Shown here: one piece after another, positions 53,419 through 62,091 of the stretch
Layout: each line of letters begins with the position of its first letter
Numbering within the stretch: position 1 is the first letter of the stretch
Notes under the pieces: model-generated
Told to the model about the DNA's origin: nothing
Seen by the model: only the letters and a program-made list of their open reading frames with translations
The model's database searches: none
Origin: Micavibrio sp. UBA2137
Lineage (GTDB): Bacteria; Pseudomonadota; Alphaproteobacteria; Micavibrionales; Micavibrionaceae
Direction: 5' to 3'
DNA length: 64,000 nt
Assembly (NCBI GenBank): GCA_002328415.1
Contig: DCXL01000004.1
Coordinates: 124,001 to 188,000, forward strand
Translations under genes and position numbers: made by a program

Positions 53419-55890
53419 TTACCATTGCTGTAACAGGCGTTTGAAGTAATCTTTTTCTTCTAAGGGGCGCTGTTGTTCGGAGGCGCGCTTGCGTAGCTCC
53501 TCTAAAATACCTTTGATGCGTTTTTGTCTTTGTTCTCTGGGCAAAATCTCTCTGTCTGACCCCATGCTGTTCCCATTTTCCATGATGCGCCCAAATGGGT
53601 CACGTTGCCCTGGCTGCATACCGAAAGAAAAGGGGATAGGCATTCCGTTTTGTTGGAATTGTTGTGCCATTTGTTGACGCATATCTTTGCTTAATTGATT
53701 GAGAGCCTCCAGAGCCTTGCGTTGCGCCGTTGTTGCGGCCTCAAAGTCTTCTCTGTCAAGCGCCTGATTGGCCTCTACCATTTTCTGCATGGCCTTATTA
53801 AGCCTTTCGCGCGCCTGACTGCCCTCTGGAATTTGTTCAAGGCTATTAGACATGCCTCTGACTTGTTCCTCTAACGCACCTTGGCGTCCGCGCACATCAT
53901 TAACGCTAGGCGTGTTATTTGTTCCAGTACCCGCATTTGTACTATTGCCTGCGCATTGTGTTGTCTCTTCCAATAACTGTTCTTGCTCTTGGATAACCTG
54001 ATCAAGTTGAGCAAGTTGTTCCATAGCCTCGCGCATTTCAAGGGTAAGCTGTGGTGCATTTGCGGGGTCGAGGTTATTGAGCAGATTTTCAAGTTGGGCA
54101 AACATCTCTTCGGCTTTTTGTGTGTTTCCTTCCAGAATTTCATCTTTCATTTGCTCCATAAAATCATTGAGCAAATGAGGATCAAATCCCTGCTGTTGCA
54201 TTGTAAGGTCACTGACATCCATTTGTTGCATGCGTTTTTGCATTTCTTTAGCGGCTTCCTGCCACAGTCTTTGCAGGGCCTTCTGCAAATCGGCAATAGC
54301 CTGCATTTTTTCAAATTCACTTCTATCCGGGTCATTGAGCGCTTCGAAAAGCTTTTGCCGTTCCTTTTGAACATCTTTGAGGGCAAGCCCAAGGGCACCG
54401 TCCTCAAGTTTGACAGCAACATCCCACAATATTTGCGTAACCGAGGGTGTAGCACGACCATCATAATCGAATAACAATCTTTGAAAGGAGCTCGTTAAGG
54501 CCAAAAAGATAACTTTGTCGCCTTGATAGTTGCTGAGAGAATTGCGTTCACTCCTGATTTTTTGAGCGATTCTTATGCGCTCTTGCAGTGAGGAGGTGAA
54601 AAGTTGCTTTCGTAGTGAAATCAAACGCTGTGCAAGTGGATGCCTGAACTGCTTCTCAGGTAAGGTAACCAGAATGGTGGATTGCGTTTGCCCTGTTTGC
54701 CCTTTGCCATCGACAACCTCGAATGTTAAAAGCGCTTCCTTTCCTGCCCAAGGATGTTCAGCCGTATCAAATTTTTCGGTCAATTCTTGCTTTTGACCCT
54801 TAGTTTTGATGTAAGCGGGACGTTCAAAAACAGGGGCGTCAAAATCGGGGTAATTCTCTGCAAAGCCTGGCTTTGAGATTTTAAGACGTATTTTTTCAAT
54901 GGCAATATCGTCGCTTACCTCGATGGGCGTTAGTATTTGCGCATCGCGCGTGACCTCTGGTTTTTTGATAAGCGCAATAGAGGGCGGTGTGTCGGAAACA
55001 ATATGAATGGGAAGCGTATAGCGCGGAAACCCATATTGGGTAATTTTGAGGCGCATATCCTTCTCAGGTGTAGTTTCTAGCTTGTAAAGATTGTCCTCGA
55101 CACTATTAAAAGTGTCCTCCCTTCCATCAAATTTAAGAAGAGGGGCTTTAAACTTTGTTTGGTAAAGGAACTGTATTGTGCTTCCCTCGGCAATATCAAA
55201 AGCACCAGATTGCCGTTGTTTTGCAGAGAGCGTTTGCGGCGGCGCACGGTGATAATCTGGCGGTGTAATTGTAATTTGTAAGGCGGGTTCAAAACCAGCA
55301 CCCTCGATAAATTCAATTTGTGGGAAAAACCCCTGCTTGAGACGCGCGGCACTATTTTCGCCTGCAATAAACAAGCCTACAGTCAGCAGTAGAACGGATA
55401 AAACACCCAGGGCATAAGGGTCTTTCGGTGAGAAAGAGATACGCGGCGGGCCAGAGGTTAGGCTGTCCCGAATAGCGTTAAAAAGCTTATGCTTGTGATA
55501 GGCCCATAATGCGATTTTATCATCATCGCGTTCGGTTTCCTGCAAATCATCATCAAGGGTAAAAAGTGGAGCGTTTTGATAACCGCTGACTTCTTCTAGT
55601 CGCTTATCAATATCTTTACGTGAGGGAAATGTGAGCGCCTTCAGGCTTTGCCAAAATAATAGCAACAATCCTAAAAAAGTAGTGAGTGCCAGTATTTTAT
55701 GGAATGTGCCATTTTCAAATAAAGGCTGAAAAATGAGAACCCCGCCACAAATGAGGAGTAATACACAAAAGAAAGGGAAGAAGGCGCTTGTTGCATTTTC
55801 AACGATCAATATGAGACGTGTTTGCGCACGCTTTTTATTTATGAAGCGCTTATAATCCTTTTCTGTATCTGTTTCGTGGCGTTTTCCCAT
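53419..55890 (-). CDS. TIGR02302/DUF4175-family membrane protein
   Basis: An 823-residue protein typical of alphaproteobacteria. Three membrane helices lie in the first 175 residues (about 27-50, 56-78 and 155-172), followed by a large extracytoplasmic beta domain with AAEPALQI-like and YHRAPP segments, and a long helical Gln/Glu/Met-rich C-terminal half (about 470-760) with heptad-like runs such as QQMAQQFQQNG. Function unknown; conservation beside ftsEX and lysA suggests envelope work. No lysA lies upstream here. Confidence 0.9.
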   Translation of the reverse strand: MGKRHETDTEKDYKRFINKKRAQTRLILIVENATSAFFPFFCVLLLICGGVLIFQPLFENGTFHKILALTTFLGLLLLFWQSLKALTFPSRKDIDKRLEEVSGYQNAPLFTLDDDLQETERDDDKIALWAYHKHKLFNAIRDSLTSGPPRISFSPKDPYALGVLSVLLLTVGLFIAGENSAARLKQGFFPQIEFIEGAGFEPALQITITPPDYHRAPPQTLSAKQRQSGAFDIAEGSTIQFLYQTKFKAPLLKFDGREDTFNSVEDNLYKLETTPEKDMRLKITQYGFPRYTLPIHIVSDTPPSIALIKKPEVTRDAQILTPIEVSDDIAIEKIRLKISKPGFAENYPDFDAPVFERPAYIKTKGQKQELTEKFDTAEHPWAGKEALLTFEVVDGKGQTGQTQSTILVTLPEKQFRHPLAQRLISLRKQLFTSSLQERIRIAQKIRSERNSLSNYQGDKVIFLALTSSFQRLLFDYDGRATPSVTQILWDVAVKLEDGALGLALKDVQKERQKLFEALNDPDRSEFEKMQAIADLQKALQRLWQEAAKEMQKRMQQMDVSDLTMQQQGFDPHLLNDFMEQMKDEILEGNTQKAEEMFAQLENLLNNLDPANAPQLTLEMREAMEQLAQLDQVIQEQEQLLEETTQCAGNSTNAGTGTNNTPSVNDVRGRQGALEEQVRGMSNSLEQIPEGSQARERLNKAMQKMVEANQALDREDFEAATTAQRKALEALNQLSKDMRQQMAQQFQQNGMPIPFSFGMQPGQRDPFGRIMENGNSMGSDREILPREQRQKRIKGILEELRKRASEQQRPLEEKDYFKRLLQQW

Positions 55891-55914
55891 TATTCTGACG
55901 TCTTAAAATTATCC

Positions 55915-56073
55915 TTAACGCGGCTCTGTGCTGGGCGAGGGATAAATATTTGGAAAATTTTGTACGCGTGTATCTTCTTTATCCGCAGAGGCAGGCGGGT
56001 TCAGGCTGCTTGGCTTAACACCACAGGCCGTTAAAAGAAGAAGGCTTAAAAGAAAGCAGGATAATTTGCGCAT
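55915..56073 (-). CDS. small lipoprotein, LptM-like
   Basis: A 52-residue frame from ATG 56073 with a textbook lipoprotein signal: MRKLSCFLLS, a Leu-rich core and the lipobox LTAC with Cys17 followed by GVK, then a Pro-rich tail ending in STEPR. In relatives a small lipoprotein of this shape (LptM/YifL, CGxKGPL motif) lies between argH and lysA just before the DUF4175 gene, exactly the position here, although argH and lysA are absent. LptM helps mature the LptD outer-membrane LPS translocon. The motif match is loose, so the family call is tentative, but the lipoprotein signal is clear. Confidence 0.65.
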   Translation of the reverse strand: MRKLSCFLLSLLLLTACGVKPSSLNPPASADKEDTRVQNFPNIYPSPSTEPR

Positions 56074-56191
56074 ATGTTTAAAATTCCACTGTTTATTCTG
56101 TTTTTGTTAAGAGGTATCATGTCACACTATAAAGAGTATATAAATAAGAATGCGTTTTAAGTTTCAACTCTAGTCCGACCAAATATAAAAT

Positions 56192-57517
56192 ATGTCCAAT
56201 ACGTCAAAAGAGCCAGTATTAGAAGCAGATCGCTTTACCCAAGAAAGGTTGGATGCACTCGTTTCACTTCACGAGCGTTATTTGAAAGAGCGTATTGGTG
56301 GAAAACGGGCTCATTTGAAGAATGCGGATTTATCTGATCTTTCATTGCGCGGTGCCGATTTAACAAAGTTGGACTTCACGAATGTCAAAATGCAACGCAT
56401 GGATTTGACTGACACGAATTTTCAGGAAGGCTCGCTTTACGCCTGTGATTTAAGCTTCTCAACATTAAACGGTGCCATCTTTGCACGTACGGATTTGCGC
56501 GGTTCGCGGATTGAGGGTGCCGATATGAATAACGCCGATCTAAAAGAGGCGGATTTGCGAGAGGGGGGCGTGTTTGCGCACGATAAAGACACAGGTATTT
56601 CAACGCCTGTGAATTTCAGTGGAGCAAATCTGACAGGGGCTAGGCTATCAGGCTGTTTGGCGAATAAGGCAGATTTTTCAGATGCCATTTTAGCCAATGC
56701 GCGTATTGATAACGCTGATTTTAGAGGGGCATCGCTTGAGGGTGCAGATTTAACGGGAGCCGAAATTGAAGGCATTAAACTCTCAGGTGCAAAGCTTAAC
56801 CACGCGATATTTGCCGATGTGGACTTATCTAAGGTTCTGGGAACAGAAGGCGTAGATTTAACACGTGCGCTTACTTCTGAAAATATGGGTAAATCAGTTA
56901 ATGATTTAACCGACTCACTGGATAATTTGATTGAAAAGCATCGTTTATGGGTCAGTACATCAGGACAGCAAGGGCTTCAGCTAGATGTTTCAGACGTTGA
57001 TATGCGCGAGCTGGAAACGCTGAAGATGCAGAAATTAACGGCCTTGCGCGGTAAAAATGTGAAATTCTTTGGCATGAACCTTTATAAGGTTGAATTGCAA
57101 AGTACCCAGCTTGAAAAGGCTGATTTTCGTCGGTGTGATATGGAGGAGGCAGATGTACGCGGGTCTAACCTAGAAGGTGCACGTTTTCATCATGCAAATC
57201 TCAAGGGGGCTAATTTTTCCTCATTATTAATTGGGGCAGGTTCACGTCAAAAATTTGCACCGTGTATTCTTGATGGCGCAAGTTTTCGCTATGCTGATTT
57301 ATCAGAAGCAAATTTGCGTAATGCATCCCTGATTGGGGCGGATTTGTCTTATTGTAATTTGGAAGGCGCGGATCTCTCTGGCGCAGATCTTTCAAATGCA
57401 AAAATGGATATGACGCGCCTAGATGGAGCGATGATGAAGGATGCCAAGACGGAAAAAACACAACAAGGTCGCGCCTTTTCAATAACGCGCCTCAAAGAAA
57501 GTAATGATGACGATTAA
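56192..57517 (+). CDS. pentapeptide-repeat protein
   Basis: A 441-residue soluble protein with two blocks of A(D/N)LxX-type repeats: about residues 43-235 and 255-420. These blocks form right-handed quadrilateral beta-helices. Each block is preceded by a similar leader helix, LVSLHERYLKERIGGKRAHL and LIEKHRLWVSTSGQQGLQLD, suggesting that the whole module was duplicated. No signal peptide or catalytic domain. Function cannot be assigned; some family members mimic DNA and bind gyrase, but these are usually single-block. Ends overlapping convergent etfA by four bases. Confidence 0.9.
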   Translation: MSNTSKEPVLEADRFTQERLDALVSLHERYLKERIGGKRAHLKNADLSDLSLRGADLTKLDFTNVKMQRMDLTDTNFQEGSLYACDLSFSTLNGAIFARTDLRGSRIEGADMNNADLKEADLREGGVFAHDKDTGISTPVNFSGANLTGARLSGCLANKADFSDAILANARIDNADFRGASLEGADLTGAEIEGIKLSGAKLNHAIFADVDLSKVLGTEGVDLTRALTSENMGKSVNDLTDSLDNLIEKHRLWVSTSGQQGLQLDVSDVDMRELETLKMQKLTALRGKNVKFFGMNLYKVELQSTQLEKADFRRCDMEEADVRGSNLEGARFHHANLKGANFSSLLIGAGSRQKFAPCILDGASFRYADLSEANLRNASLIGADLSYCNLEGADLSGADLSNAKMDMTRLDGAMMKDAKTEKTQQGRAFSITRLKESNDDD

Positions 57518-58443
57518 AGCTTTTCGGTTAGCTCTGGAACAGCCTCAAACAAATCAGCCACAAGCCCATAATCAGCAACTTGGAATATAGGGGCTTCCTC
57601 GTCCTTATTAATGGCAACAATGACTTTAGAGTCCTTCATACCGGCCAAATGCTGAATTGCACCTGAGATACCTGCAGCAATGTAAAGTTCTGGAGCAACA
57701 ATCTTACCTGTTTGCCCAACCTGATAATCATTGGGCACGTAACCAGCATCAACCGCGGCACGCGATGCACCAACGGCGGCACCAAGCTTATCTGCTAATT
57801 TCTCAATAATTGCGAAATTTTCACCCGAGCCAACGCCACGACCGCCAGATACAACGCGAGAAGCAGAGGTTAGTTCTGGGCGATCAGATTCTGATTCCTT
57901 GAGAGATACGAAAGAAGATTTATCTGAACCTTGTGCAGCGCTAATGTCCTCAACAGAGGCGCTTCCGCCCTCAGCATTCACAGCATCAAAGCCAGTTGAG
58001 CGCACAGTGATTACCTTTTTAGCGTCTGCACTTTCAACTGTGGCAAAGGCCTGGCCACCATAAATAGGGCGTACAAATGATGTGGGGCTTTTGACCGCTG
58101 TGATATCAGAAATTTGCTGAACATCCAACTTTGCGGCAATACGCGGCATAAAATTTTTACCAAATGTTGTCGCAGGTGCCATGATTACACTGTAATTATC
58201 AGCCATGCCCAGAATAAGGGCACTTAAGTTTTCGGCCAGCCCGTGTGAATATTGTGCATCATTAGCGCACATGACCTTTGCAACACCTTCTGTCTTTGCG
58301 GCAGATTGTGCAACATCCTGACAATTTTCACCTGCCACAAGGACATCAATGTCCTGACCCATTGCATTAGCAGCGGCAATGGTTGTCAAAGTGGAAGGTT
58401 TGAGTGTGTCGTTGTCGTGTTCGGCGATAACAAGTGTGCGCAT
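57514..58443 (-). CDS. etfA: electron transfer flavoprotein alpha subunit
   Basis: FAD-binding subunit of ETF, which carries electrons from acyl-CoA and other dehydrogenases to ETF-ubiquinone oxidoreductase. The 309 residues contain the C-terminal FAD signature SRVVSGGRGVGSGENF, then YVPNDYQVGQTGKIVAPELY and SGAIQHLAGMKDSKVIVAIN. It follows etfB by about 33 bases on the minus strand. In many relatives hbdA follows; here the pentapeptide gene converges instead. Confidence 0.96.
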   Translation of the reverse strand: MRTLVIAEHDNDTLKPSTLTTIAAANAMGQDIDVLVAGENCQDVAQSAAKTEGVAKVMCANDAQYSHGLAENLSALILGMADNYSVIMAPATTFGKNFMPRIAAKLDVQQISDITAVKSPTSFVRPIYGGQAFATVESADAKKVITVRSTGFDAVNAEGGSASVEDISAAQGSDKSSFVSLKESESDRPELTSASRVVSGGRGVGSGENFAIIEKLADKLGAAVGASRAAVDAGYVPNDYQVGQTGKIVAPELYIAAGISGAIQHLAGMKDSKVIVAINKDEEAPIFQVADYGLVADLFEAVPELTEKL

Positions 58444-58476
58444 AATATTTTCCTTATTTCAGCTTTATCTCTGATT

Positions 58477-59244
58477 TTAATCTATGACCTTGGCTTCGTT
58501 TTTCAGCTTATCAATCAACGTATCGACATCTGGAACGAGAGAGCCACCCTGACGAACAGGCGGCTCGTTAATTTCAACAACCTTCAGGCGGGGGCTAATA
58601 TCAACACCTGTCTCGGCAATCTCAACCACATCAAGAGGCTTTTTCTTGGCCTTCATAATATTGGGGAGGGACGCATAACGTGGTTCGTTCAAACGCAAAT
58701 CTGTTGTGACAATGGCTGGCAGGGAAACGGCAATTGTTTCCAAACCCCCATCGATTTCACGCGTCACTGTTGCCTTACCATCGCCAAGTTCAACCTTTGA
58801 GGCAAAGGTGGCTTGTGGCCAATCTAATAATGCACCCAGCATCTGGCCTGTTTGGTTTGAATCATCATCAATGGATTGCTTACCCATAATAACCATATCA
58901 GGGCCTTCCTTCTCGATAATTCCTTTAAGGATTTTTGCAACAGCCAAGGGTTCAACACCGCCCAAATCAGTTGGCTCATCTGTTTTAACCAAAATTCCGC
59001 GATCGGCACCAATGGCCATGGCAGTACGCAATGTTTCCTGAGCCTTGTCAGGTCCAATTGTCACAGCGATGATCTCTTCGACCTTGCCAGCCTCTTTTAA
59101 TTTTGTGGCTTCCTCGACTGCAATCTCATCAAAAGGGTTCATCGACATTTTGACGTTTGCAAGCTCAACGCCTGATTTATCAGCCTTCACACGTACTTTT
59201 ACATTGTAATCAACAACGCGTTTGACGGGGACGAGTATTTTCAT
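58477..59244 (-). CDS. etfB: electron transfer flavoprotein beta subunit
   Basis: AMP-binding partner of EtfA. I place the start at ATG 59244 (255 residues), with AAAAGGT seven bases upstream and the standard N-terminus MKILVPVKRVVDYNVKVRV; the frame open to 59364 adds 40 unconserved residues. Motifs VKMSMNPFDEIAVEEA, GKQSIDDDSNQTGQML and TVTREIDGGLETI are typical. HIG1-domain protein upstream is a conserved neighbour; the adenosyltransferase gene often found between them is missing. Confidence 0.96.
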   Translation of the reverse strand: MKILVPVKRVVDYNVKVRVKADKSGVELANVKMSMNPFDEIAVEEATKLKEAGKVEEIIAVTIGPDKAQETLRTAMAIGADRGILVKTDEPTDLGGVEPLAVAKILKGIIEKEGPDMVIMGKQSIDDDSNQTGQMLGALLDWPQATFASKVELGDGKATVTREIDGGLETIAVSLPAIVTTDLRLNEPRYASLPNIMKAKKKPLDVVEIAETGVDISPRLKVVEINEPPVRQGGSLVPDVDTLIDKLKNEAKVID

Positions 59245-59303
59245 GGAATTACCTTTTATAGTAGTTGTTTGAAGTTTTGATGTATGAATCTCTTCAATAA
59301 AAT

Positions 59304-59501
59304 TTAAGACTTGCTCATCATAAATGCAAGCAGAAACAAGGCAATAGCAAGCCCTTGAAACCACACACGTGCCTGCATGAGTTTATTCCCGTATTTCTGG
59401 TTAACTTTTCCGCCCTTCATCATGACACCAATGCCCAAAACGAGGGAAAGGAGGACGAGTATCATTGCAATAAACATGAGTATGTAAGTAAAAGTTATCA
59501 T
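59304..59501 (-). CDS. twin-transmembrane HIG1-domain protein
   Basis: A 65-residue inner-membrane protein with two helices (about residues 5-28 and 45-62) joined by a short basic loop MMKGGKVNQKYGNKLMQARVW. This is the bacterial hypoxia-induced (HIG1) family; mitochondrial relatives associate with respiratory complexes III and IV. Location upstream of etfB is conserved in alphaproteobacteria. A weak Shine-Dalgarno precedes it. Confidence 0.85.
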   Translation of the reverse strand: MITFTYILMFIAMILVLLSLVLGIGVMMKGGKVNQKYGNKLMQARVWFQGLAIALFLLAFMMSKS

Positions 59502-59562
59502 CTTGCGTTATAAAATAAGTTAGAAAGTGAATGAGACAAGGGGGTATAAAACGATATTAAAA

Positions 59563-60297
59563 TCATCCTTTTTTAATTGCAGATAAAATGTAATTAATAT
59601 TTAAATCTTTATAATTTAGTTTAAAACTTTCCTCTAATAGATTGTATTTAATGCCGGTAATTGATTTTAATGATGCATTATTTTCGTCTAAAAAATGTGT
59701 TATCTCATGCGGTTTTAAGAACTTTGCCCATGTATGTGTGCCCATAGGTACGGCCCGCACAATATATTCTGCAGCGACCTTTCCGATCAAAAAGGATTGT
59801 GGTGTACGGTTCAATGTCGACAGAAAGAAAAGACCGTTTGGCTTAAGAAGGTTCAGGCAATTTTTGACAAAAATATCTGGTGAATCGACATGCTCTATAA
59901 TCTCAAGGGCGGTAATCACATCATAGTGATGGGTTTTAGGATTTAAACTCTCAACCGGTTCGTTAAGATAAGTGATGTCCAGCCCATACTCAGTGGCGTG
60001 ATTACGCGCTACTTTAATAGCTTGTGAATCGGCGTCAATGCCTGTGACATGAGCGCCCATACGTGCAAGAGGCTCGCACAAAATCCCGCCACCGCAGCCA
60101 ACATCCAGTATTTTTAAGTTCTGTGCAGCTTTAAGTGTATCGCTTGGCTTCTCATAATGAGAAATAATTTCGTCCCTAATAAATTGCAGACGCGTAGGGT
60201 TCATCTTGTGCAGGGGTGCAAAAGGACCGCTTTCATCCCACCAATGTGCAGAATCTTTTTGAAAATGTGAAATTTCTTGTGTGTTGACTGAAGTCAT
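59563..60297 (-). CDS. ubiG: ubiquinone biosynthesis O-methyltransferase UbiG
   Basis: Carries out both O-methylations in ubiquinone synthesis. The 244 residues have the family start FQKDSAHWWDESGPFAPLHK followed by MNPTRLQFI, the SAM motif LDVGCGGGILCEPLARMGA, GIDADSQAI and the C-terminal AVPMGTHTWAKFLKPHEI. Catalytic and lipid-binding regions are complete. Divergent from the RodZ-like gene with about 75 bases between. No lysC gene beside it, though lysC-ubiG is common in relatives. Confidence 0.94.
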   Translation of the reverse strand: MTSVNTQEISHFQKDSAHWWDESGPFAPLHKMNPTRLQFIRDEIISHYEKPSDTLKAAQNLKILDVGCGGGILCEPLARMGAHVTGIDADSQAIKVARNHATEYGLDITYLNEPVESLNPKTHHYDVITALEIIEHVDSPDIFVKNCLNLLKPNGLFFLSTLNRTPQSFLIGKVAAEYIVRAVPMGTHTWAKFLKPHEITHFLDENNASLKSITGIKYNLLEESFKLNYKDLNINYILSAIKKG

Positions 60298-60371
60298 GTC
60301 TTCTTTAGTAATATGTTTTCATGCTGATGTAAATGAAAGCGCCAAGTATATCAAATTATATAGAGATACAT

Positions 60372-60893
60372 ATGGATACAAACGAACAAATACTCGCTGA
60401 AAGTGGCGGAAAGACAGCCGGGCAAGTCCTTAAAGGGCAGCGCGAAGCCTTGGGCTTGTCATTGGATGATGTGTCTTATGCTACGCGTGTTACAAAGGCG
60501 CATATTGTCGCTATTGAAGAGAATGACAAGGATGCTCTTCCTTCGCGCGTGTATGCGATTGGTTTCGTGCGCACTTATGCGCTTTATTTTGGGTTGGACG
60601 CAGATTTTCTAGTACAGCTTTTTAAAATCAAGACGATTGGGCGTCATGATCCATCCCGCATTTCCATGGAAAGTGATGTTGACGAAAGTTCGTTTGTTTC
60701 TGCCCGCACCTTATTATGGAGCTGCTTTATTTCATTCATGGCTTTAATTCTCATAGGGCCTTTGTTTTCACCAAAATATGGTGGGCAGGCTCAGGAAAAA
60801 TTGGGTATTCCTGAAGTGCCCGCTGACTTAAAAGCAAAAATGGATGAAAATCTGAAAACAATTGATGATATAAATACGCAAAGTCAAGAGTGA
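60372..60893 (+). CDS. short RodZ-like helix-turn-helix membrane protein
   Basis: A 173-residue protein with a cytoplasmic HTH_25 domain (about residues 15-80), matching RodZ: GQVLKGQREALGLSLDDVSY, TRVTKAHIVAIEE and LPSRVYAIGFVRTYALYFGL. One membrane helix (about 112-135) follows, but the extracytoplasmic part is only about 35 residues and lacks the beta-sandwich DUF4115 domain of full RodZ. RodZ links MreB to the envelope. The ATG at 60372 is preferred. Lies just before ispG, a conserved pairing in alphaproteobacteria. Confidence 0.87.
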   Translation: MDTNEQILAESGGKTAGQVLKGQREALGLSLDDVSYATRVTKAHIVAIEENDKDALPSRVYAIGFVRTYALYFGLDADFLVQLFKIKTIGRHDPSRISMESDVDESSFVSARTLLWSCFISFMALILIGPLFSPKYGGQAQEKLGIPEVPADLKAKMDENLKTIDDINTQSQE

Positions 60894-60933
60894 TGCTAGA
60901 CATTTGGCTTGTGAAAGGCTATCTAATCTCTTT

Positions 60934-62088
60934 ATGAGCACAGATCACACACATATTCGTCCGTGGCGCGCCATTACACGTCGTAAATCCCGCCAGATTA
61001 TGGTGGGGAATGTGCCTGTGGGCGGTGATGCGCCAATTTCTGTGCAGACAATGACAAATACAGACACGCGCGATGTGGCGGCAACTGTTAAACAAATTCT
61101 GGCCGCTGAAGAGGCGGGTGTTGATATTGTACGTGTCTCATGCCCAGATGCGGATAGCGCCTTTGCGCTTAAGGATATTGTGAAACAAACACATGTGCCT
61201 ATCGTGGCTGATATCCATTTCCATTATAAGCGCGCTATTGAGGCCGCTGAGAGCGGTGCGGCTTGTTTGCGGATTAATCCAGGCAATATTGGGTCCGATG
61301 AACGTGTTAAAGAGGTGATTAAGGCCGCTAAAGACCATGGATGTTCCATTCGTATCGGTGTGAATGCCGGCTCGCTTGAGCGTGACTTGCTTGAAAAATA
61401 TGGAGAGCCGTGCCCCGAAGCTATGGTTGAAAGCGCACAACGCCATATCCAGATACTAGAAGATAATGACTTCTTTAATTTTAAAATTTCGTGCAAGGCG
61501 TCCGATGTATTCTTGGCGGTCGCCGCTTACACGCAACTGGCAGAGATGTGCGATTACCCATTACATGTAGGTATTACAGAGGCGGGCGGGTTGTTGTCAG
61601 GCACAGTTAAATCCTCAATAGGAATGGGCAACCTTCTTTGGGCAGGCGTTGGAGACACAATTCGTGTGTCTTTATCTGCTGACCCTGTTGAGGAGGTCAA
61701 GGTTGGCTTTGAAATATTAAAGGCTCTTGGTCTGCGTCACCGTGGTGTGAATGTGATTTCCTGCCCCTCATGTGCGCGCCAGCAATTTAATGTGATTGAG
61801 ACGGTTCAAATCCTTGAAGAGCGCTTGGCGCATATTTCAACGCCTCTAACGCTTTCAATTATTGGATGTGTGGTTAATGGCCCTGGTGAAGCGCTTATGA
61901 CCGATATTGGGCTCACAGGGGGTGGCAAAGGCACACACCAAATCTATGTGGGTGGAAAAACAGCGCATAGGCTCCAAGAAGGCGATCAATCCATTATCGA
62001 ACATATTGTAGAGATGGTTGAAGAGAAGGCGCGCGAGATTGAGGCCAAAGAGGCTGTAGAAACTAACCAGACTAAAAAGGCCTCGTAA
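60934..62088 (+). CDS. ispG: 4-hydroxy-3-methylbut-2-en-1-yl diphosphate synthase
   Basis: Makes HMBPP from MEcPP in the MEP pathway with a [4Fe-4S] cluster. The 384 residues (ATG 60934) include PISVQTMTNTDTRDV, ADIHFHYKRAIEA, RINPGNIG, the cluster cysteines in ISCPSCARQQFNVIETV and the conserved IIGCVVNGPGEA. The substrate ispH product step follows with the gene at 6.9 kb. In many relatives hisS follows ispG; here prfA follows directly, three bases on. Confidence 0.97.
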   Translation: MSTDHTHIRPWRAITRRKSRQIMVGNVPVGGDAPISVQTMTNTDTRDVAATVKQILAAEEAGVDIVRVSCPDADSAFALKDIVKQTHVPIVADIHFHYKRAIEAAESGAACLRINPGNIGSDERVKEVIKAAKDHGCSIRIGVNAGSLERDLLEKYGEPCPEAMVESAQRHIQILEDNDFFNFKISCKASDVFLAVAAYTQLAEMCDYPLHVGITEAGGLLSGTVKSSIGMGNLLWAGVGDTIRVSLSADPVEEVKVGFEILKALGLRHRGVNVISCPSCARQQFNVIETVQILEERLAHISTPLTLSIIGCVVNGPGEALMTDIGLTGGGKGTHQIYVGGKTAHRLQEGDQSIIEHIVEMVEEKAREIEAKEAVETNQTKKAS

Positions 62089-62091
62089 CCC

